Positions 31,900-42,961 of a DNA stretch of 64,000 bases are shown piece after piece. The stretch lies in assembly GCA_037974665.1 (NCBI GenBank), contig CM075783.1, positions 18,198,762-18,262,761 on the forward strand. The letters run 5' to 3'. Every line of letters starts with the position of its first letter. Within the stretch, counting starts at the first letter, position 1. A model generated the notes under the pieces. The model had not been told where the DNA came from and did no database searches. It worked only from the letters and a program-made list of their open reading frames with translations. The DNA is from Ehretia macrophylla. Taxonomy: Eukaryota; Streptophyta; Magnoliopsida; Boraginales; Ehretiaceae. The translations under genes and the position numbers were made by a program.

Positions 31900-33829
31900 A
31901 TAATATTTTTAATGCTATTTTGCAAAAATTGAGAGATAGGAGTTGAATCAAAACCTGAACCAAAAAGTTTTGGACTCGTCTTGATGCATTCTACCTTTCC
32001 ACTGATCGTTTTGCCTTATTTTTTTCAGAAAAAAGGAGAGGTATTTTTCTGAAATTTTTTATTTAAATTCATGATATGTGTTTAGAATTGTTATATTGCT
32101 TTAGATATTTGCTAATTAGGCTTTAGAGAACGTTATAAATCATTATTAGCTATAACTTGTAGTAGTTGAATTGTCTGGATTATTTGCTGAATTTTTATGG
32201 CTGAAAATTACTTTGATCTTGCATCCTAGCATGGATATGACATTCATACATGTATATATATCATCCTAGCATAGAAATATAGCTTGGTAATGCAAAATGG
32301 GGAAAGAATTGAGGTAGTTTGTTGGCTGAAATTTCTGTTTTTGATGCGTTTGGGCAGTTTTTATGCATCCATTGGGTTGCCTATTTTGTGACATAATATG
32401 GTTAATAAGCCTTTAAAATGTTAGGTAAAAATATAAGAAAGTAAAGGGCCTTAGTAAATTAGAGGTTGAACGCTAAATTGCTAAGTGTTTTGTGTTGAAA
32501 GTAGTTGAAATGTGGTTTATAGTCCTTTGCTTTGCATGAGTTGTTAAAACTGAATTTGGTAGTCCTTTGGGCTGCCTTTGTGGTCTTTTAAATGTATGCT
32601 AGGTTGGTTAATTGTTAGGGGTAGTTTGGTGGTAGTTTGGGGTAATTGAAGGTAGTTGGTTGTTTGGTTGTTATGGATGTTGAATAAAGTGTCATAACTG
32701 TTGTTAAGAGTAAAAGTGGTGTTGTTTTAATTGTTGATGTTAGAAATGTTGCTAGAATGAGTTGAAGTTATATGTAGTCAGAGTGTGGTTAATGCATGAA
32801 TGTATATGCTTTTGTTATCTAATCAAGGTGTTCTAAGTGCTAATTTAATGTTGAATTGTTAAGTGTAGAGTTATTGATTACTGAATTATTGAAATGTTAA
32901 TGGTTAAAGTGTTGAAGTGTCAAATGTTGTAGTGTCGAGAGACAACCTACTTTGTTGTTCTCTGGGAATGTTAAATGTAAAGTGTTTGTGAGGCATGATA
33001 GGGTTGTGTCACCTCGGGCAGTAACGGACTTGTCGGGTTGCATTGGCATGACTATCATGTTTTATCTCCTATCCCGCATGATCAGATAATGGGCATGGGG
33101 TGTGGGTGTGGGTGTAGTTTGGTACATCTGCATTGTATTCAATGGGAGTAATAAGGAGAATTGGTAGAGTTCGTGATAGAGCGACAAGGGACGACATCAA
33201 CGAATGAAATGAACGTATCATTTATTAAGTGTTTTAAAGTGTTGATACTAAATGTGTGGATTGTTTTAAGTGTTAAGTGTTGTTTATGGACGTGCATGGC
33301 ATGTTTTTAAATGAGATTTCAAAGTTAAAATGTTTTTGGAAACCTCCCGTGCATTATTCTCCCCTCAATGAGTTGGTGGAACCTCACCCTTGTTTGTTAA
33401 CATTTCAGGTGAAGCCAATTTAGAGCCTTGAGGAGATTAAAAGCGAATTATTTGTTATCTTGCTTTGGATAATGTTTTATTATTTGTAGATTATAAGTAT
33501 AATGTAATTGGAGATTATTTTGGTGCTCATAAGGTACATATTAATGTATTAGAGAATGATTATCCATATGTATTATTTGGGGTTAAAGTGTTGGCAGAAA
33601 GGTTTGTTGCCATGAATTCTGGAATGTATTTAAGATGTTTCAATGGTTGGATGTATTGTTTTATGGATATTAGTGTTCGGGCTAATGAATCGTGCCTTAG
33701 CAGACTTAGCAGGAGTGACTTTCTTAAGCCCGTGGCATCACAATCCTAGTTTGTTTGTGGTTTATATAAGTTTGAATTCTTTTCCTTTCTATGGTATCAA
33801 AGACTGTATTAATGATTGAAAATGGGGTT
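31900..33829 (-). repeat. Ty3/gypsy LTR-like block, minus orientation
   Basis: Read on the minus strand, the block begins TGTCACAACCCCATTTTCAA at 33829, a start typical of plant gypsy LTRs. It runs through about 1.9 kb of low-coding sequence with GTTAAGTG-type low-complexity repeats (32400-33300). The other boundary is not resolved. The 94-codon ORF at 33465-33749 is part of this repeat and has no family support. Confidence 0.5.
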
Positions 33830-34013
33830 GTGACAGACACCATGCCTACGTCCACCGGTTAAGGTTTTCCTCCATAGGACTTAACCCAACTCCACTAGTG
33901 TTCCTTTAAAAGTTGGTGTAACACAAACTAACTTACAACCTACTCTTAAATCCACAAGAACAATACAAGTCTTTCATTTTCTTTGAATCCATAAAGAAGA
34001 TCTCTGTAACGCC

Positions 34014-35870
34014 CCGGTCCCTCACAGAACAGAAACCCCAATCCAAAACCCCATGGCAGGAGAAATGAGAAAAAACGGACAGAGTTTTCCCTGTGCTTAG
34101 GCCTAACCAATACTTGCAAGCAGAAGATTCCCACACAATAGACAATATACAATCATTTGACATTCATATGACTTTCCATAACAAGTTCATAAAGGGTTCT
34201 AGACTTTACTTTTGCTTAGACAAGTCACAACATGCATAATAGGCTAGTCAACAAGGAATAAAGCATTAAGCTATTACATGCTACTAGTAGACTTAAGCTT
34301 TAACTTTAACTTTACAAACCATTATATAACAAATACATACAAGACCATCCAAGGTCTCAAAATAGAATATAAATACATAAATCCATTTTACAATCATATA
34401 GCACGCAAGCCTTCCCGTCCAACCTCTAAGCAAGCACAACAATCATGGAAAGACCTCTACTTGCACTTCCTCCTCCTCTGCCACAAATAACTGAGGATCT
34501 ATCTCAGCGTCTCTTGAAACATGTTAGAAAGAGGGTCAGCAAAACACTATGCTTAGTGAGAGAGGAGAACGATAATTCGGGGAGTTTTTGAAAATGCTTT
34601 CGTACAATGCATATAAACATTTATAAAATCATTAGCTAAATATTCTGAGAAACGCTAAAAGGTAACATTATACATGATACACTTAGAAGCAATGCGGAGT
34701 TAAAAAAATAAACATTAAAGCATCTAAAGAAATATAGGATTAAGTCATTAAGGCATCAAAACATTAGATAACCTTATCAAAAAGGATACACTCATTTCAC
34801 TTACTGATACCATTTCTTATACCACGAACTCTATAGTTTGTTGCTGGTACGTTCAGGGGTTGTACTCTCGCACATTCAGGTGATTAACACTGCACATTCA
34901 AGTGATTTACACTGTACATTTAGGTGACTTAACACCGCACATTCAGGTGACTTAACACTGCACGTATAATGACAATTTGTATTCGCATTCAATCACTTAA
35001 CAATACCATTCAACAAAAGAGCTCAAACAACACTAGCTTTAGATAACAATTAACCACATAAAATAGTTCAAGTATACATCCTCACTTAATCATACTTAAC
35101 TAGTCAATCAACTAATCAATCAATTCGATTAATAAAAATCAATTCAAATCAAAGTACACATGCATTTCACCCATTCTACTCTTCCAATTAGAAACATACG
35201 AGTAGCATTTAACCATATTCCATTCATGCTCACCTAACAACACTTAACCAATCAATACATTTGGATTACTAACAATCAATTTAATGCTCTTCAAACTAGT
35301 CTTTTAACTTTCTATCAACTAACAATCCATCTATCAACGAGGTTATATTACGAGCACATTAGACACTCCACAATCATTAACTAACCTCAATCAAACTCTA
35401 TTTAATACACACACAAACACACGACCAAAATACACACATACGACCCTTTATGTTCACACAATTCACACCAAGCTCTAATCACATTCTAGCTCGTTTAAGC
35501 AATCGTATAACAATTCCAACATCTCTAGAACCTAACTCAAGCATTTAAACAATCATTCAAGACAAAATCCACAAACTTGTATGAATAGTACTTTTCATCA
35601 TCTTCTTCATATGCACCCTTTACAAACTCTAGCTAAACACATGCAATAACTTTAAAAGTCTACTCTACTAGCTATATGAGCAACAAATATTGCAAGATTA
35701 GGCTTTATAATGAACATTTATACCATTAACATTAATTTCCATAATATAAACACAACTTAAAAATGTAAGTAAATGAAATCCCTCACCAAAATACAAATTT
35801 TAAGATAAAAACTCAAGATTGGTAACATATATCATAATACAATAAACCAAGCTCAATTCTATGAAACAAA
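34014..35870 (+). repeat. Ty3/gypsy LTR-like block, plus orientation
   Basis: Begins TGTAACGCCCCGGTCCCTCA at 34014, another typical gypsy LTR opening. About 1.85 kb of AT-rich sequence follows without coding potential. It stands head-to-head with the block ending at 33829, separated by 184 bp. The far boundary near 35870 is approximate. Confidence 0.5.
34863..34965. repeat. Short minisatellite (about 24-bp unit)
   Basis: Four to five copies of a unit like CACATTCAGGTGACTTAACA with CTG follow one another inside the LTR-like block. Confidence 0.8.
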
Positions 35871-35871
35871 T

Positions 35872-36274
35872 CTACATGAGAGAGAGAAAGTGGATGAGAA
35901 TGGGAGCTTTCTTGAAAATATCCAAGGAAACTTTAATCTTTTGGACTGGATTCCTCGCTTCTTGAATAGACAATGTTCGAAACACATAGCGGGCAGAGGA
36001 GTAGCAAGGTTCACATTCAAAGGCCCCTTCTTCTTCCAAATCTTCACTATATTTTTTACAATAGAATTTATATTTATATTTATCCCCAAACTTTATTTTA
36101 GGATGCTTGCCAAGTCTAGGAAATACATTTGATGAAAGGAATTCTATCATTCACGACAATGATATAGCATGTACTTGAGATGAATTTCTTTTCTACAAAT
36201 GTCAATTGTTTATGAGAATTCTTTCTTTTCGTGTTGACAAAGTGATCCCAAGTAGCAAGACCACCCTTTACGCT
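35872..36274 (-). pseudogene. DC1 gene C-terminal fragment
   Basis: The minus strand encodes FPRLGKHPKIKFGDKYKYKFYC and FECEPCYSSARYVF (35950-36130), the tail seen in the DC1 gene at 12261 (PRLGNDPKFKFGG; ECETCYFNLCQPC). Further upstream, around 36150-36230, a shifted frame resembles ICEKEIHPKC. The fragment is cut at 36274 by the gypsy element; a related flank resumes at 46140. Cysteines are partly lost (CKKYSED where a CxxC is expected). Confidence 0.65.
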
Positions 36275-36723
36275 TGATATAAGGTAAATTCCCAACCCCA
36301 CACATAATTACTAAAATACCCCCGAGGAGAAATATTAAGGGAAACCCACAGGTGGCCTCGGACCAAGGTTGTCTCTACCTAAGGCCCGAGGTCATGAATG
36401 TTCCAATCAGTAAACATTTGGAGGCTCGGGAATAAGGAAAAATCTTGGAGACTCGAAAAAGGTTGTTGTAACTAACTCTGACACAATTGCAGAGAGCCAG
36501 ATAAGAGAGAAAAAAGAGAATCTTTCACAAATATATAAATAGTACTCTCACACTCAAAAAAAAGTAACGGATACACACTATACACTTTTTCTTAAGTTTA
36601 TCTTTCTTCTTCATCAAGAAAGTTGCTAACTTGATCGTCGGAGTGCTCACGTGGGCAAAACCCACAGTGCTTATTTTGCAGGGTCCAGCCCAATCAAGTT
36701 CTCCGAATTTTTCTACGTTAACA
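36275..36723 (+). repeat. 5' LTR of the Tat element
   Basis: Begins TGATATAAGGTAAATTCCC and ends TCTACGTTAACA. A TATA-like ATATATAAATAG (36531-36542) precedes a region conserved with the 3' LTR. Confidence 0.95.
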
Positions 36724-36742
36724 GGTTGCGTCGTTTGTGGGA
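36724..36742 (+). promoter_or_regulatory. Primer-binding site of the Tat element
   Basis: GGTTGCGTCGTTTGTGGGA directly follows the LTR and resembles the GGCGCCGTCTGTGGGAA sequence at this position in plant Tat-type gypsy elements, with transitions suggesting CpG decay. Confidence 0.7.
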
Positions 36743-36773
36743 ACTCAAAAGATTGCCTATTGAGATCACCACC

Positions 36774-38330
36774 ATGGTTCAAACAAGAAGCCACAACCAG
36801 GCTCAGATGTTACTACCATTGGGAGATGTAGTACGGAATAACAGCCAAAATATTGAACCCCTACCGCCTAGAGTATACCTTCCAGGTGGAGCCATAAATC
36901 CAACCACCCATATACTTCACGGCCCAGTGCAACATATGCAAACCTAGATCCAATGAGCCTTAGCTCTTGGTTGCTCACATCCTGTTCCATCCCCACAAGT
37001 AGATGTGAACAACCTAGCCAAAGTTGTAGAAAACATGTAAGACACCTTGAACCATTTGCTTTAAGCCCAAACACTAACCCAAACAGTTCTACTATCGGCA
37101 AACTTTGCCTACCCGATAAACCAGTCTATACACTTACATCCTAGCCACCAAAATCCCCCACCTGTGAGGCTTGAGGTGTCAGCCAGGAGGGTTGAACCTC
37201 AAAATGCACCTCGTGTACGTGAGGAGGGAGACGGATCCTCTAGCTTTGTTCATAGGGAGGAACCACGCAAGAGGAGATATTTTCAAGAGGAGGCTAAGAA
37301 TGGGTCTAGGTGCGAGGGGTCTCAGGCGCAAATATATGTGGGACCAAACCCCTTTCTGAGGGCGATAAGGGAAGTTTCTCGCCCAACTGTTATAAGTTAC
37401 GATCACTACCACCTTATGATGGAACAAGGGACCCGAAGGATTATTTGGAAATTTTTTGTCATAAGATGTCCTTTTATAAAATACCCGAAGCTTTGATGTG
37501 TAGAGCATTTCCCACCACTTTGGTGGACTTGGCAATGAGATAGTTTGGTGACTTGGAGAAGGACTCCGTTGGGTCCTTTATGCAATTGTCCGAGGCTTTT
37601 ACAGATCAGTTTGCAGCGAGTAAGAAACCAACCAAGCATACATCCATGTTGCTTAATATTAGGCAAGCGAAAGAGGAAACTTTGAGGCAATATTTGGAGC
37701 GCTTCAAACGAGCCGCCTTGGAAATCACTCACCTCGATGACAAGTTTGTCATTACAACATATATCAAAGGTTTGAACAATCAAAATTTTATAGCTTCATT
37801 AGGAAATCAACGCCGATGAGGTCATACAGGCCAAGAGAGAGGAAGAGTCTAAAAAGGAGACCCTAGGCACACAGACTTTGGGAGGACATCCCAAAGACAA
37901 GGGTAAAGCCGAAGCCCAACCCCCTATGGTGCAAAAGGTGAAACTGGATAAGGTAAAATTTGAAAAATACATGCCTTTAAATAGGCATCGGGGAAAAATA
38001 TTTGCTAAAATCCAGACCAGGTTTGACCTGTCGGTACCTTAGAGGATGAGAGGAGACTTAGGAAGGAGGCCTCGGGACAAGTTTTGCCGGTACCATAATG
38101 ACCATGGGCATGACAAGAATGATTGCATCCAACTGAAAAACCAGATTGAGGCCTTGATTAGGAAAAACCATTTGGTTGCGTATATGAGGAAGGAGGAACC
38201 CTAGGCACAACAGAGGGGAAGGGGCAGGAGCCCACAGAGGAGCAAGGTCGGAGCCCCCGACATGATCCTAAGGGGCCCCAACAAGATGATTACTAGAGGG
38301 ATGGCCTTGGGATGAGAAAGCCTGGCTGCA
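36774..38330 (+). pseudogene. gag of the Tat element
   Basis: ATG at 36774 opens MVQTRSHNQAQM, the usual basic gag start. Stops at 36945 and beyond break a proline-rich linker. The capsid-like Retrotrans_gag region covers 37340-37810: LPPYDGTRDPKDYLEIF, MCRAFPTTLVDLAMR, then FAASKKPTKHTSMLLNIRQ and ETLRQYLERFKRAAL. A Tat-type zinc knuckle, KFCRYHNDHGHDKNDCIQLK (about 38080-38140), follows. At least one frameshift (between 37340 and 37390) and several stops are present. Confidence 0.85.
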
Positions 38331-38389
38331 AGGAAGAACTATAGAAGGTCGTGAAAGAGGGATCCTCGACCTAAAAGGTCGAGAGTGGA

Positions 38390-38530
38390 GGAGAATATTA
38401 CTTTTACTGATCAGGATTTAGAAGGTTTGATCTTACCGCATGATGATCCGCTTGTGGTAACAGCTAATGTGGGCGGTTACTTGGTAAGATGAATGATGAT
38501 GGATACTAGAAGTGGGGTTTAAGCCCATTA
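38390..38530 (+). pseudogene. Protease remnant of the Tat element
   Basis: ITFTDQDLEGLILPHDDPLV and VTANVGGYLV lead into the active-site region, which reads MDTRSGV where the family has D-T-G-S-S/A. The Gly after Asp-Thr is replaced and a stop follows. About 500 bp between here and the RT hold only broken fragments. Confidence 0.7.
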
Positions 38531-38999
38531 AGGGAACACAACCTATCACTCCTCTGCCTACTTAGGATCCATGAAGGGAACATTGTCTAGTTTCACGGGT
38601 TGGCAAGAATTCTAGCCCAAATAACTCATCACTCTACTTGTGACCCTCGGGCAAGGACCGTGGAAGAGCTGTGAGATGATCAACTTCATAGTCGTAGATT
38701 GCAAGTCAGCTTACAATGGGATCTTGTAGAGGATTGCTCTGGGGAAGTTCAAAGCTATAACCTCAACTTACTACATCGCCTTCAAGTACCCAACAGAGAA
38801 TGGGATTGTTATACTAAGAGGAGACCAGAGGCGTGCCTAGGAATGCTATGTTGCGTCCTGAGGTTGCAGAAGGAGGAGTCAGAGCTGATTGAGATCTTGG
38901 AGATGAAAATAAAAAAGGGTAAAGAGATCAAAAAAACAACCCTTACTGAGGAACTAGTAAATGTTGAGCTAGAGTAGGGCAAGAAAGTACAATTGGGAT

Positions 39000-39790
39000 G
39001 TGAGCTTGATCCAACCCTACGAGAAAGTATAATAAATTTCCTTTCGTAAAATAAAAATGTATTTGCTTGGTTTTCCACTGACATTACAAGTATAGACCCG
39101 CATATAGCGGTCCATCGCCTCAATGTTGACCCAAGCTCTAGACCCATCAAATAGAAGAGAAGGGTATTCCATGAAGAGCATAACCAAATCATTAGGGAAG
39201 AGGTCGGAAAGCTCTAGAAGGCATGCTACATTCGGGAACTGGATTACCCGACATGGCTTGCTAATGTAGTGCTGGTCCCAAAACACTCGGGGAAATAGAA
39301 GGTGTGCATCGACTTTACAGACCTCAATAAAGCTTGTCCAAATGATTGTTACCCGCTACCTTAGATCGACTAGATGGTGGATACAATCTCGGGATGTGAA
39401 ATGTTGACCTTCATGGATGCATTCAAGGGATACAACCAGATTAGGATAGCCCTGGAAGATGAAGAGAAAACTACGTTCATCACAGACTGAGACACTTATT
39501 GCTATAGGGCGATGTCGTTTGGTTTGAAGAATGCAGGGGCGACTTACCAACAGATAGTAGATCAGGTTTTTGAAAATCAAATTGGTCGAAACATGGAGAT
39601 ATATGTCGACGACATGTTGGTGAAGAGTAAGAATGCACAAAAATATGTGGAGGATTTGACCGAGGCCTTTGAAACCATGAATAAGGTCAGAATCAAGTTA
39701 AATCCTGAAAAATGCGCATTTGGGGTGCAAACAGGTAAGTTCCTCGAGTTCTTGGTTACCAAACAAGGAATCGAGGCCAATCCTTAGAAA
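39000..39790 (+). pseudogene. Reverse transcriptase of the Tat element
   Basis: RT blocks in order: KACYIRELDYPTWLANVVLV, KVCIDFTDLNKACPNDCYPL, MLTFMDAFKGYNQI, AMSFGLKNAGATYQQIVDQV and IYVDDMLVKSK (catalytic YVDD near 39600). A long open stretch remains at 39512-39787. Stops at about 39218, 39297, 39361, 39373, 39488 and 39785 inactivate it. Confidence 0.93.
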
Positions 39791-40402
39791 GTTCAAGCTA
39801 TTCTCGATCTCCAGCCTTCTACATACATGAAAGATGTCTAGAAATTAACGGGGAAGGTGGTTGCTTTAAGTTGATTCATGTCTCGATCGGCTGACAGGTG
39901 TGCTAATTTCTTCAAAACATTGAGAAAGCCAAAGGATTTCCAGTGGACAGAGGAGTGATAGGTTGTGTTTGATAGATTGAAAGAATATCTGAGCTCACCG
40001 CCACTACTGTCCCGACCTGAGGGGGGAGAAGCAGTGTATTTATATCTGGCTACCTCGACGACAGCAGTGGCAGCAACATTGATAAGGGATGAGAATAAAG
40101 TACATAAGCCGGTGTATTATGTGAATAAAATACTTTGGGGAACAGTGTTGCGGTACTCAATAATAGAACGGATGGCTCTGGCTCTCATTATCTCGTCAAG
40201 AAAGCTGAGGCATTATTTTGATGCCCATACGATATGTGTGATGACGGACATGCTTCTCAGGAAAGTCTTGCATAAGCTTGAGATATTAGGGAGGTTATTG
40301 AAGTGGTCGGTAGAGCTTGGGAAGTTCGATATCTTATATCAACCCAGAGTTGCTATCAAAGTACAGGTCGTGGCGGACTTTATTATTGAATGCATAGGAT
40401 AA
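39791..40402 (+). pseudogene. RNase H of the Tat element (retroviral type)
   Basis: The connection segment (KDFQWTEE, about 39935) leads into an open stretch (39965-40402) with YLYLATSTTAVAATLIRDE, KPVYYVNKILWG, ERMALALIISSRKLRHYFDA and VVADFI. These match the RNase H that follows RT in Ty3/gypsy elements (VSKAL, EK-ALALV-A-RKLR-YF, Q-x-L-ADF). The stop at 40400 ends it. Confidence 0.85.
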
Positions 40403-40419
40403 GTCATACAGTCGGGGGA

Positions 40420-40747
40420 ATTGGCTTGGAAGATATGGGTAGATGGAGCTTCAGGGAATTAAGGAAGCAGAGCTGGAGTGGTAATTTGAAGTCCAAATGG
40501 TGATGAGATGTAATACTCACTAAAGTTCCAATTTTTGGCGTCTAATAATAAAGCTGAATATAAAAGCATTAGTCGTAGACTTGAGACTGCACAAGCTTTG
40601 GGAGCTCGGGTAGTGGAAGTTGTAACCAATTCTCAACTGATAGCAAACCAGGTGACTGGGGATTTTAAGGCTCAGGACTTGGTCATGGCAGCTTATCTAG
40701 CGAATGTCAAAAGTTTGGTTGATGGGTTTGAGCATTTTACCATCTAA
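40420..40747 (+). pseudogene. Second (archaeal-type) RNase H of the Tat element
   Basis: WKIWVDGASGN-stop-GSRAGVV starts a second, distinct RNase H fold. It continues with ASNNKAEYKSISRRLETAQA, LGARVVEVVTNSQLIANQVT and AAYLANVKSLVDGFEHFTI. Catalytic D (WVDG), E (NKAEY) and N/D (VTNSQL; family DSQL) positions are recognisable; the third is Asn rather than Asp. Dual RNase H is diagnostic of the Tat lineage. Confidence 0.88.
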
Positions 40748-42005
40748 CAAGTGCCTCGGGTGGAAAATGAACAAGCTTATGCACTCTTGAAACTGGCAGT
40801 TAGGACCTCGAAATCTATTGTGGTTCAAGTAGAGGAAGTGGTTGTCCCAAGTGTGACTTTTAGGGGGAAGAAGATAGTTGTGGTAGAGAAAAGAATCCAT
40901 TGGATTCAACCAATCAGAGATTTCTTAGAAAAATGAGACTTGCCTACAGATAAAGAGGAAGTGAGGCTTGTTGAACGTAGAGCTGCAAGGTTTGTTATTC
41001 TCGGAGGACAGTTATATAAGCGCTCCTTCATTTGGCCACTGCTGAAATGTGTAAACTCAAAAGAAGGGAATTACATTATGCGGGAGGTACATGAAGGGAT
41101 CTGCAGCAATCATATTGGCTCCAAGGCCTTGGCAAGAAATGTATTAAGACAAGGGTACTACTGGCCTACATTGCACGCAGATGCCCTGATTTTGGTTAGA
41201 AGATGTGATACCTACCAGAGATTTTCTCTAATCCCAAGGAAGATCAATATATGTAGTAGTAGATTATTTTACCAAGTGGGTAGAAGCTGAGCCAGTGCCC
41301 AAGACGACAGATAGATCAGCCTAGAATTATGTTTGGAAATATGTTATTTGCCACTTTAGAGCCCAAGGGTTATCGTCACAGATCATCGGACACAGTTTGA
41401 CTTGCACTACTTCAGAAAACAGTGTGAGAAACTTGAGATTTCCTTACGTTTTGCATCTGTAGCTCATCCTCAAACTAATGGCCAAGTTGAAGTTACTAAT
41501 AGAGTTGTTTTGCAGGGATTAAAGAAAAAACTAACGGATGTGAAGGGGCACTGGGCATATATCCTCCCAGAAGTGCGATGTGCACACAAGACCCCGAGCC
41601 TCAAAATTTAGGGACCGAGGCTATACTCCCTGTGGAGGTTGACTCCTCGAGCCTTAGAATTAAAGAGTATGATGAAGAAGCCAATAACTAGGCACTCAGA
41701 GATGGCTTAGATCTAGTAGAAGAGTTCAGGCAGAAAGCCCAAATTACAATGCTGGCAAGAAAGAAAGCTATGACCCGTAACTTTGCCAAGCAAGTAAGAC
41801 CTCAGGCCATCAACGAATGAGACTTGGTGCTGGCCTTACCATTTTCAAATCTGATCCTACTTAGGAAAAACTTGGGCCCAATTGGGAAAGGCCTTACCAA
41901 GTCATCAAGGAGGTCATGCCAGGAACCTACAGGATTGCCGAGCTTGAGAGAAAGGAACTGAGGAATGCATGACATGTGGAACACTTAAAAAAGTATTATG
42001 TATGA
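40748..42005 (+). pseudogene. Integrase of the Tat element, with internal deletion
   Basis: The zinc-binding region reads MREVHEGICSNHIGSKALAR ... YYWPTLHADA ... RRCDTYQRFS; the last Cys of the HHCC motif is Tyr. The core should follow with D-I-V-G-P, but the sequence jumps to VVVDYFTKWVEAEPVPKTT (41256-41310), so the first core segment is deleted. AHPQTNGQVEVTNRVVLQGL keeps the catalytic Glu region, and the C-terminus ends with VEHLKKYYV near 42003. Several stops. Confidence 0.85.
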
Positions 42006-42104
42006 TGTTTTGCAATGACTTCATTATGCAATGAAAATATTTCCTTTCCAACATTTAAATTGTGTAGAAACTGTCTTGGATTTACTCGGCAATAGGCATG
42101 AGCC

Positions 42105-42620
42105 CTCGGAGCTAACCGCAACAGGGGTCGGTTTACCCCTAAGGGCCACGACGGGAACCGAACAACATTCCTTCCAGCCCCACTGGCTATAAAAGATTCT
42201 TACGGGAAACTTAACAGCCACCTCGAAGGGTTAACATTCCTCCCACCAAGGGTCACAACGAGAACCGGACAACTTCTCTAGTAGCCCTATACCAAGGGCC
42301 ACGACAGGAATCGAACAACGATCCTAGCAGCTCCACCAAGGGCCACGACGGGAGTTAACGAGATTCCCATAAGAAACTCAACAAAACTCCTACCAACCCC
42401 ATTGGCTACAAAAGATTCCTATGGGAAACTTAACAGCCGCCTTGGGGGGTTAACATTCCCTCCACCAAGGGCCACGACGGGAATTGAACAACGATCCTAG
42501 CAGCTCCACCAAGGGCCACGATAGGAGTTAACGAGATTCCCAAGAAGAACTTAACAAAACTCCTAACAACTCCACTATGAGGGACAAGACCGGAACTCGA
42601 TAACATTCCCAGCAGCCCCA
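42105..42620. repeat. Tandem-repeat block in the Tat 3' region
   Basis: A module around CCAAGGGCCACGACGGGA occurs about seven times in nested arrangement. A higher-order unit of about 219 bp (from CCCACTGGCTATAAAAGATT at 42180 to CCCATTGGCTACAAAAGATT at 42399) is visible. Tandem repeats between pol and the 3' LTR are frequent in Tat elements. Confidence 0.85.
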
Positions 42621-42961
42621 AATTAGGCCTCAACTGACTCCTTACATAGATAAATTGGACCCCTAACTCACTTAAAACACATTAGAGGCCGAGGCAGGAT
42701 TCCTATGTGGACCGACTAGCACTCCAATCCACTCAACATACCTTTGAAGGTGTAAAGCTAACATCGGATGGTGAAGGTTCCATAAATCCGAGCCCTCTGA
42801 TAGTTGTTCACAATAAAAGTACAAACTATATCACAATATTTTTGCAGGTTGGGAAGTAAAGCTAAGTCGAGAAGTAAAACTATTTCTTAATTTCATCAAA
42901 GAAAGAGAACATCTTTACAAAAAAGAAGGAAAAACAACTAGAAATACAAAAGATCCTACAT

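Noticed and set aside
33465..33749. 94-codon ORF
   Set aside because: Within LTR-like sequence; no family motif and no supporting splice or start context.
37179..37783. Minus-strand ORFs of 118 and 125 codons across gag
   Set aside because: Shadows of the gag frames, which carry recognisable capsid motifs on the plus strand.
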